NCBI GenBank assembly: GCA_029204225.1
Contig: CM055107.1
Coordinates: 45,952,059 to 46,016,058 of the forward strand
Length of the DNA stretch: 64,000 bases
Source: Diphasiastrum complanatum
Lineage: Eukaryota > Streptophyta > Lycopodiopsida > Lycopodiales > Lycopodiaceae
Direction: 5' to 3'
Under the pieces are notes generated by a model, which was given only the letters and a program-made list of their open reading frames with translations, was not told where the DNA came from and searched no databases. Made by a program: the position numbers and the translations under genes. This document shows positions 56,475-64,000 of the stretch, in pieces; position 1 is the first letter of the stretch, and each line of letters begins with the position of its first letter.

Positions 56475-57990
56475 TCCTGTAAGACAGGACGAATAGCTCG
56501 ATGGTTACTGATTTTGGAGGAATTTAATTTTCGTGTAGTCATTTGGAAAGGGTCCCAACACTTTATGGCGGATCACCTTTCCAGACTACCAAGTGCTGAA
56601 AAAGCAATTGCACCAGTTAACGACGATCTTCTTGATGCGTGCCTTTTTCAGATCAATGCTACACCCTTATGGGCTGAGGAGATCACTCGGTTCCTCACAA
56701 CAGGCCGACTAAAAGAAGGCCTGAGTACAACGGAAAAAAATTTTTTTTTAATAAAAGCAGCATCCTTTCAGTTAATTGCGAAACAACTTTACAAAAGGGG
56801 CGTTGACGGCATTATTCGACGATGTGCTTATTTGGCACAAAAACAGGCACTCAAGATGGATAATGAGGACATTGGAGGTGGCCACTTTTCTACTAAAGCC
56901 ATAGTGAAGATTATCCTTCGAGCAGGATTGTGGTGGCCATCTTTGTTTAAAGACACGTTTGTTGTCATTAAAGCGTGTGATGTCTGTCAACGAGCAAAGA
57001 AAAATACCAAAGCAGACTTCACACCATTGACTCCCATTATAGAAGGCAAAGCCTTCCATAAGTGGGGGATTGACGTTGTTGGACCCATCAGTCCAGCAGC
57101 AAAACATACCCAAGCTCGATACATCCTCATAGCCATAGATTACGCCACTAAGTGGGTAGAGGCTCAAGCAATGAAGGACACCAACGCAAAAACAGTTGCA
57201 CGTTTTCTTTACGAAAACATTATTACCCGTTTTGGCTGTCCCATAGAGCTTGTAAGTGATCGCGGCACGCATTTTTTAAATGCTGTCATTGATAATCTCC
57301 TACGCCATTACCTTGTCGTTCACAAAAAAAGTACACCATACTATCCTAGGTGTAATGGCCAGGCTGAATCAACTAACAAAACGATCTATAAAATTTTAAC
57401 CAAGATAGTTGAAACAAGTCGCTCTAACTGGAAAACAAAACTTCTCTCAGCTGTCTGAGCTTACCGCACCACCTCGAAGAAAGCGGCTGGGTGGGTTACC
57501 CCTTTCCACTTAGTATATGGTTAAGAGGCGGTAATGCCCGTAGAATTATTAGTACCTTCGCTAAGAGTTACAAAAGCTTTTTCAACAGATCTCTGTGAAA
57601 AGCCTTCAATAGAACAACAAGTCAAAACCAGGCTATTTACGTTAGCCCAGTTATGTGAGACAAGACTAATATCTTATCACGTACAACTAGTTAACAAATG
57701 ACGTCAAAAAGCTTGGCATGACCGTCACCTGCACAATAAAGATCTACACTTAGGTGACCAGGTACTTCTTTATACATCAAAGAAGCACCCCGACAAATTG
57801 AAGTTCAGAAGTGAGGGGCCATATGTTTTTAACAAAATATTTTCTAATGGTGCAGTCCAGTTACAAACACTTGACGGGACACTCCTACACACTGTTGTAA
57901 ATGGTGGTCGTCTACGGCAAGTACTACGAAGAGTTGTTCTTTGTTGTCCCAATTTAGGATCTTTTCCCTTGATGAAAAAAAAATATATAT
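56475..57990 (+). pseudogene. Gypsy-2 integrase
   Basis: Same frame as RNase H: FMADHLSRLPS, HHCC zinc domain (GGHFSTKAIVKIIL, CDVCQRAKKN), KWGIDVVGPISP, IAIDYATKWVEAQ, RFGCPIELVSDRGTHFLN, and STPYYPRCNGQAESTNK with D, D and E all retained. Then LLSAV*AYRT, LVYG*EAVMPVE, and the C-terminal domain GDQVLLYTSKKHPDKLKFRS with GPYVF. Only nonsense codons (57456, 57522, 57699) and no frameshifts interrupt it. Confidence 0.9.
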
Positions 57991-58357
57991 ATCATTTTAA
58001 TGTTATTTTATTCCTTTCCTTGTACATCTCATTTTTCATGCCTATTGTTCACCTCGCTCCTTGTTTATACTTCATATCATTACAATTCTATGTATTTTTC
58101 TTTTTCTTCTATTCATACTCATGGGTCGTGGATGTTCTAGATCGACAACTGATAGGCTACACCTTAGGAAATCATTCTCACACTTTGGCAACCTCACCTC
58201 TGTCTCACTCGTATCTCAGGGTAACCAACATTCTTGGAGATACACCTCTTTCATAAGAACTTTTACTCTGAGCTACAGTCCTATTTTCTTTGGAGTTCTT
58301 CACTTGCATCAAACAGATCCATTTATGCATCATGAGATTTTCTCAAATCTCAACTGA
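57991..58357. other. Spacer after Gypsy-2 pol
   Basis: T/C-rich, no domain recognised. Confidence 0.4.
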
Positions 58358-58545
58358 CATGCTCCTGTCAAATCTCGACCAAAGCACTTCTGTCAGATCT
58401 CGACCGGAGCCTTCCTTCAGATCTCGACCGGAGCAGTCCTGTCAAATCTCGACCGAAGCGGTTTGTCAGATCTCGACCGAAGCCTTTCTTCAGATCTCGA
58501 CCGGAGCAGTCCTATCGAATCTCGACAGAAGTGGTTCTATCAGAC
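58358..58545 (+). repeat. Minisatellite 1, about 30-bp unit
   Basis: About seven copies of (c)agatctcgaccggagc followed by 8-14 variable bases. The array keeps one reading frame open (RSRPEPSFRSRPEQS), probably because of the unit length. Confidence 0.85.
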
Positions 58546-58861
58546 GATGATCTGCGACGATCTTCTTGCTATTGTGACCAATCCTGGATCACTATCACAA
58601 ATCATATACGTTCAACTCGTTTCATTTCTCACAAATCCACATCCATAACATTACAACCATTGTCAAACACCTCCACTTGCTCCTATTCGACTCCCTATTT
58701 TTCTTAACTCGACCTCACTCTATTCACCCTCCTTTCCATCATCCTATTTCACTTACCACCCACACCGTTCTATCCAACACAACCATCTTCCACATATCTC
58801 ACTTTCCAAACCCTTTCATACATCACTCCCCAAACACTTTCCGAACCATTCTGCACCGCCA
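58546..58861. other. Spacer between the two arrays
   Basis: C/T-rich on the plus strand, no feature recognised. Confidence 0.4.
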
Positions 58862-59440
58862 CTTCCCATCTCAACTGGAGCTCACTCCTTCAAAACTCAA
58901 TCGAAGTCCTCCACTTCCCATCTCAACTGGAGCCCACTCCTTCAAAACTTGACCGGAGTCCTCCACTTCCCATCTCAACTGGAGCCCACTCCTTCAAAAC
59001 TCAACTGAAGTCCTCCACTTCTCATCTCAACCGGAGCCCCCCCTCCTTCAAAACTCAACCGAAGTCCTCCACTTCCCATCTCAATCGGTCCCCCCTCCTT
59101 CAAAACTCGACCGAAGTCCTCCTTTCCCATCTCAACCAGAGCCCACTCCTTCAAAACTCGACCGAAGTCCTCCACTTCCCATCTCAACCGGAGTCCACTC
59201 CTTCAAAACTCGACTGAAGTCCTCCACTTCCCATCTCAACTGGAGCCCCCTCCTTCAAAACTTAACCGAAGTCCTCCAGTTCCCATCTCGACCGGAGTCC
59301 CCTCCTTCAAAATGCGACCGAAGTCCTCCTTTCCCATCTCAACCGAAGCCCACTCCTTCAGATCTCAACCGAAGTACTCCCTTCACATCTCAACCGGAGC
59401 CCAGCCCTTCAAATCTCAACCGACGCCCTTTCCACTGTCT
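58862..59440 (+). repeat. Minisatellite 2, about 52-bp composite unit
   Basis: About eleven units of cccatctcaaccggagccc plus actccttcaaaactc plus aaccgaagtcctccactt. Each unit is two half-units sharing the core ctc(a/g)accg(a/g)ag, which is also the core of minisatellite 1. Copies differ by point changes and short indels. Confidence 0.9.
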
Positions 59441-59490
59441 CACCTCTCAACCGAACCAGTTTTTTCAGAATCTTCTTTCATTTTCCCACC

Positions 59491-60975
59491 ATGTCGTCCA
59501 ATCCCAGTTCAAGTTCTGATGATCCCGAAGCAAGCAAGCTCAACATCCAGCTATGCAAGTTAGACCTTACGGAGATGCAGACTTGGTACCAGCAGACGGA
59601 GTCCTTCAAGGAAATCGAATTTCAGGTCCCTGTCTTGACAGGTTATCAAAGCCCATATCCGGTACACATGGCATATGCCAATTATCATACCACGGCAAGA
59701 TCATGTCAAATCATAGTTCCCCCTATCAGGAATTATGTCTATAACGTATCTTTTGCGGCAGCTGACTTGCAACCTTATGGGTTCCCACGAGGACCAAACA
59801 CTGTCACAAGGACACTCCAAAAGATAGAGCAAACGGCATATTTCAAGTACATTGATCCTTTGTGACCAAGTGGAAGAATAAGGATGGGTACAGGCTGGAA
59901 GCAATCAATGACAAGCAACTTCAAGCAGCATGTGCATATCTCACCAGATGCACACCCATGTCCATGTTTCACATGATGGCAGATTCACGACTGCATGCCC
60001 AGAACCTCTATGATTGGGCACAGTTTGTTTTGAATTGTCTTCATGAGGGCATTAAGAACAAGCAGCCCATCACAATATTGGGATATCTGATGACAGATAT
60101 CACTCTTCACCAAGTACAGAATGGGCCAAAGTTTCAACAACATCTGCAGCTTGCGGACAAGACATGGGACATTCCCATTGAGTAAAAAAAGTCCAAGCGT
60201 GCACATTCAAAAACAACTTCACCATTGGGATCCCAGGCTAAACGAGTCAATACCAGTATCCTCCCTTTGGTGTAGAAGCCAAGAAGCCCACCACAGGATC
60301 CACAAACAGCTGCAGCTTTCGGAGCTCAACAGGCAGATACTTCAAAAGCCCAATTGCTAGACACAAGGCAAAAAAGGAAAAGGAAGCTTCAAGCTGGGAG
60401 CACATCACCGCTGGGATCAGTTTCACATGGTTCCACGTCAGATGGTGGCAGCTCGTCAATAGCATCATAACAACACTCGTCACCCTCACATGTCATCGAC
60501 GGAGGTGATGGAGCAACTACCTCAACACTAGCACCTGACACAACAGTACCTCAAGTCACAAGTCAGCCAGATGAAGCCACCACCCCACCCACACTGATTA
60601 CTATACCAACGCCACCAACATCACCACTGGCACAAGTTTTGGGAGGGGGAGGAGTGGGGATATCCAGTCTCTAGGACACAGAAGCGGCTCAACAACCACA
60701 GGCCCAACAAGTCCACACACTGGACATGTCGCAATATTTTGATGTTGCGGACTTGATGGAAATCAGCAACGACGAGCCAGAAAAGGAGAAGCAGCCAAGA
60801 AAAAGTCAGACCATTGGAAAGGGAAGTCGAAAAGCGAAATTTCGAAAACATTGTGGCCAAACAAGAGAAGATCATCCTGGAGTCCCAAAAGCAGCTGGAA
60901 GACACTACAAAGTCCTTGCAACAAGTCTTGGACAAGGTGAACCAACTATGGGACACACGCAAACATCACATGTCT
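59491..60975 (+). pseudogene. Broken extra ORF downstream of Gypsy-2 pol
   Basis: ATG at 59491 in a good context (caccATGtcg) opens 124 codons (SSNPSSSSDDPEASK, then LDLTEMQTWYQQ). A frame change leads to 59862-60185 (AINDKQLQAACAYLTRC, HMMADSRLHAQNLYDW). Next comes a low-complexity P/T/Q/S-rich linker and finally a charged helix (NIVAKQEKIILESQKQLED, TTKSLQQVLDKVNQLWD) ending at 60975. Globular head, disordered linker, coiled coil: a structural-protein layout. I do not recognise it. The layout parallels 5006-6949, though the sequences are not clearly alike. Confidence 0.4.
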
Positions 60976-61083
60976 AAATAAAATTTTTTGTGTCCTTATG
61001 AAGCGTAGGCCACCAACAACCGGATTGCAAAAGTTTGCAAATAGTAATATTTGTAGAGAAGTGTCCTCCATCCATGCCATCAT
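60976..61083. other. Junction between Gypsy-2 region and Gypsy-5
   Basis: No feature is seen apart from aataaa just after 60976. Confidence 0.3.
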
Positions 61084-61856
61084 GTGAAAACATGATTAAA
61101 TCTGGTACTTCATACGGTTAAAACACATCTCCGTAAAATATCATCTGATCCACAACGGTACAATTGTCCTGCAATTGATTGATAAGGTTGAGCTTTATGA
61201 ATCAATTGTCTTTTCTTTACTTTTGTCAAGGAGTCATTCGGTTGCCCTAGCATCAGGTACTCAACAATCTCTGCTGCCCACTCAGGTACTACTTCAACAT
61301 AGAACAACGCAACATCTAGCAGTTCATCATCCACTTCAGTATTAACGGGTGCAGATTCAATTCACGAAACGTGATCGGCTAGATAACGTTGCTTTCCCTT
61401 TTGAACCAGAATTTGAAAGTCAAATTCAGTCAATAATAATAACCATCTTGCAACACGTCCAGTATTGCATGTTTTGTTTACCAAGTAAAGTAACGGTTGA
61501 TGATCCGTATAAAATGTAAAGTGCATTTCCATGAGGTAGTGACGAAATTTTTGAACAGAAAAAATCATGGCTAGTGCTTCACGTTTTGTTGTCGAATAAT
61601 TCTTCTGTGGATCTGTAAGTTGTCTGCTTGCAAATCGTATAGGATAATCCTTCTTATAGTCACCTGGCTGCGTCAAAACTGATCCAATGGCATATTTTGA
61701 GGCATCCGTATGAACATGAAACTCTATTGTCCAAACTGGAAAACGCAGTATTGGTGCTGAAGTTAATGCTTTTTTTAACTTTTCAAAGGCTTCTAACACC
61801 TCTACTGTCCAATTAGGAACAACAGTTAATTTGTATATAGGTCGTGCTAAATCCAC
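61084..61856 (-). pseudogene. Gypsy-5 RNase H and linker
   Basis: 164 open codons: FHVHTDASKYAIGSVL, YPIRFASRQLTDPQKNY, KREALAMIFSVQKFRHYL and FYTDHQPLLYLVN, with catalytic residues in place, then QRYLADHVS and a stop. The linker (VEVVPEWAAEIVEYLM, LYRCGSDDILRRCV) continues after a stop and ends just before the integrase zinc domain. Confidence 0.88.
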
Positions 61857-62700
61857 AAAGAAGATAATAAAAATTCAATAGTAGTTTGCATGACCCATAA
61901 ACACATAAACTCCTCGAATTGTTGCTGGCGGTGGCAATTCCACAATAACTTCTGATCTTAGAATAATCGGTGGCAATACCATGTCTTGATATCACATGTC
62001 CAAGCACAACTCCGTGCGAAACGCATATCTGGCATTTTTCTGGATTTAGAGAAATCTGATATTTGCGGCATCTTTCAAAATACTTTCTCCAATCGATCCA
62101 GGTGGTCTGTATCTGTACTATGGACTCCCCAAGTCGTCCAAGTAAATTTCAAAAAAATTCTGCAGATAATCTTTAAAAGCAAATTGTATTACTCTTTGGA
62201 ATGAACTTGGTGCATTACAGAGTCCAAACGGCATTACTTTGTAGGCATAGGTGCCCCATTCTGTTGATTGAATATCTTGTTGACACATATATCCTGTTGT
62301 ACAATCAATTGTTGCAAGATCTTCATTCCAATTGATAGTATCCGTTTGAGAATCGTAGTGAACTCCCAATTTTTCTCTCTGGTCGATCACAAGTGTGATC
62401 CGTTGTTGATGAATCGTCATCCGCTTTTTGAACACCTGGTTTGATAGTCCAAGTCATAAGACTCAACTTTAACTGCACGTTCATGATTTTCAAAAGTGAT
62501 TTTTCCGGTACCCCAGTTATGAATAACTTGCGCAACTCGTAACCATGGACGTCCTAATAGAACTCGGTAGACATTTGGTGCTTTTGGTAAGTCCATCACG
62601 ACGAAAGTAATGATGAACTGTACTCCTACAATCCTGACAGGTATATCTTCCACCATTCCTCGTGGACGAACTGTCATTTGATCAGCTAGCTTAATAGCAA
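61857..62700 (-). pseudogene. Gypsy-5 protease end and reverse transcriptase
   Basis: 62677-62417 reads VYRVLLGRPWLRVAQV, the end of the protease-RT linker. RT motifs follow in 62435-62118: YAYKVMPFGLCNAPSSFQR and FFEIYLDDLG, with Y-L-D-D intact. Then the QKNARYAFRTELCLDM region is frameshifted (62117-61860). The RT N-terminal fingers are partly deleted near 62400. Confidence 0.82.
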
Positions 62701-63089
62701 AAGTAATAGACTTAATCTTTGTAAGGCCCCATTTTGTACATAGCTTTGTAAGAAATCAGGTTAACTCCTGAACCGCCATCTACCACGGCTGCTTTTTTAG
62801 AAAATTGTCTATGTTGTATCGGCAGAGTGATATCTTTTGTTCACTTTTCCAAGCGGCTCCAACATGGAGTAACATCTTTAGATTCTTCAAATCCAGCACA
62901 AACAAGCGGCTCCTGATGGACTTCTGGTTCTTCTTGAGCTAACTTTTGCGCTAAGACTTCTTTTGCTTTTGGCACCAACTTTAGGAACTCTCCTAATGAA
63001 ATATTGATCTTGCTAGACAAAATATTCATGAGTAATACTGTATGTCGTGCTTCCGGTTCAGTCATCTTGAAGGGTTCTTCGTGATGACG
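62701..63089 (-). pseudogene. Gypsy-5 gag end and retropepsin
   Basis: 63089-62841 is open: FKMTEPEARHTVLL, GEFLKLVPKAKEVLAQK. The following frame has AAVVDGGSGVNLIS, the retropepsin site with D-G-G in place of D-T/S-G. The frame runs in from the LTR at 63090, showing that the LTR interrupts coding sequence. Confidence 0.65.
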
Positions 63090-63845
63090 TGTAGTGGGTT
63101 TCTTTCCTTGCCTACTTGAATCCCAAGATCTAGTCAATCTAGCATCAAAGAGACGGAGTTAGTTGTCACGCGTAGGTTTGGTTCCCATGAGAGCGATAGT
63201 ATAGTTCAACATGAGTGGAAGATCTAACACTAGCATCCATTAACACTAAACATTAACACTACATCCATTAACCCTACTTCCATTAACCCTAATCCACAAC
63301 AATGATAGAAATTTATTCTTCTCTCTCTCCCCTTTCTCTCTCACAAAAAACATAAGAAATAGCAATCCCAATAATGAACAGATCCAACAATTAGCAAACA
63401 CAAAGAAAGCATGAGAAATGGAGGAGAAGAGAGGAGGAGCAAAGACATTCATCAATCCATTTCTGAAGAGAACCAATCTGCTTTATAGAAATGAGAAAAT
63501 GAACATTGAGGAGCAACTCGAGTTGGTCCTCTTATTATAGATTTCTAATTACTACCAAAGTTCAAAAATTGGAGGGAAGTCTATTCACAAATTTGGAGGG
63601 AAACCCAATTTGAATTTGAATTTAAACCAATTTTGGTGGGAACCTCTTATTTATTCACTAACTTGATATTTAGGCCTGCGACATTTAAAAGTTCCGCAAA
63701 AAAGGCTTAAAAGTCCTTTTATTGACTTTTAACTAATCAAATAACTATGTGATCATTGGGTTGGACTTAACACACGCAGGATGCCAAATCCCTCTCACTT
63801 ATTAACTAGGTTAGGGTTGCCTTGGGATCCGCAAAACCCTCCAAC
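63090..63845 (-). repeat. LTR of family X, probable 3' LTR of an element continuing to the right
   Basis: 756 bp matching 2171-2925 in the same orientation. On the minus strand it starts cGTTGGAGGG (first T changed to C), has TATA ctataataagag near 63530-63541 and ends cccactaca. A G-rich tract (minus GGTGGGGGG) precedes it, as expected for a polypurine tract. Confidence 0.8.
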
Positions 63846-64000
63846 GGTATCCCCCCACCAAACTGGTGGCGGGTCCCCCGACACCAACCTCGACGCTTGA
63901 ATAGCCATATGGGTTCCGGTGGCCATTCATTGATAACCTTGTGCATTGACAAATGGGTAGTCGACACCATTCAAAAAAAGATCCCAAGATAATGCTTGTT
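63846..64000 (-). pseudogene. C-terminal coding end of the element owning the 63090-63845 LTR
   Basis: One minus-strand frame is open through the segment (MHKVINEWPPEPIWLFKRR then GWCRGTRHQFGGG) and ends at the polypurine tract. It has the position and charge of a pol C-terminal tail. The family cannot be decided from 155 bases. Confidence 0.45.

Larger units (their letters stand above)
55776..60975 (+). mobile_element. Gypsy-2: Ty3/gypsy 3' half with downstream minisatellites and extra ORF
   Basis: RT end, RNase H, integrase and C-terminal domain in one frame (55776-57990). Then two tandem-repeat arrays (58358-58545 and 58862-59440) and a broken ORF in the same sense (59491-60975). No LTR is identified. 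That the arrays and ORF belong to Gypsy-2 is inferred from orientation and contiguity. Confidence 0.65.
61084..63089 (-). mobile_element. Gypsy-5: Ty3/gypsy fragment, gag-protease to start of integrase
   Basis: Minus-strand gag-protease (63089-62700), RT (62677-61860), RNase H (61856-61362) and the linker to integrase (61334-61084), where it is truncated. On the right it is cut by the family-X LTR at 63090. Confidence 0.82.

Noticed and set aside
56772-57272. 166-codon minus-strand frame
   Set aside because: Antisense shadow of Gypsy-2 integrase.

Overview
The window is nuclear DNA of a land plant. It holds one intact plant-type aspartic protease gene in 64 kb, and almost everything else is nested, decayed LTR retrotransposon sequence of both the Ty1/copia and Ty3/gypsy kinds. 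AT-rich sequence, several layers of nesting, primer binding sites for initiator tRNA-Met and very low gene density suggest a large repeat-rich genome, possibly a gymnosperm. The species cannot be fixed from the sequence.

Layout. 1-2925: two LTRs of one family head to head, the left one split by a small minus-strand retroelement. 2926-7540: unassigned sequence, a C-poor stretch and a broken coiled-coil ORF. 7541-15993: Gypsy-1 (minus), split inside its integrase by Copia-A (8370-14384), which has a perfect GTCAA target duplication and an unrelated 373-codon ORF where reverse transcriptase should be. 15994-23154: Copia-C (minus), whose 3' LTR is split by Copia-B (16464-19674), a gag::RNase H deletion derivative. 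23155-31075: fragments Copia-A' (plus), Copia-C' (minus) and Copia-A'' (minus). Copia-A'' carries a palindromic insertion (29297-30677) of two inverted TRIM retrotransposons around a captured integrase fragment, flanked by a 5-bp duplication. 31076-34963: coiled-coil ORF remnants, an LTR-like stretch and a (GA)n tract. 34964-41465: Copia-D (plus) and Copia-D' (minus) facing each other around a gypsy integrase fragment. 41466-46329: repeats and unassigned AT-rich DNA.

46330-52925 is the most gene-like part. The aspartic protease gene (49754-51169) has its 3' third and about 1.75 kb of downstream flank duplicated in inverted orientation upstream. This gives two arms of about 2.2 kb, parts of them about 99% identical by hand count, around a 2.2-kb spacer. 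The upstream arm is a pseudogene copy (58-bp deletion across the second catalytic Asp, plus a nonsense codon). Such a layout could give long double-stranded or antisense RNA against the protease transcript.

52926-64000: Copia-E, Gypsy-2 (plus, with minisatellites and an extra ORF downstream of pol), Gypsy-5 (minus), and the 3' LTR of an element running off the right edge.

Every retroelement coding region seen is disabled. Element names (Copia-A, Gypsy-1 and so on) are labels made up for this window. Percent identities are hand counts on short samples.
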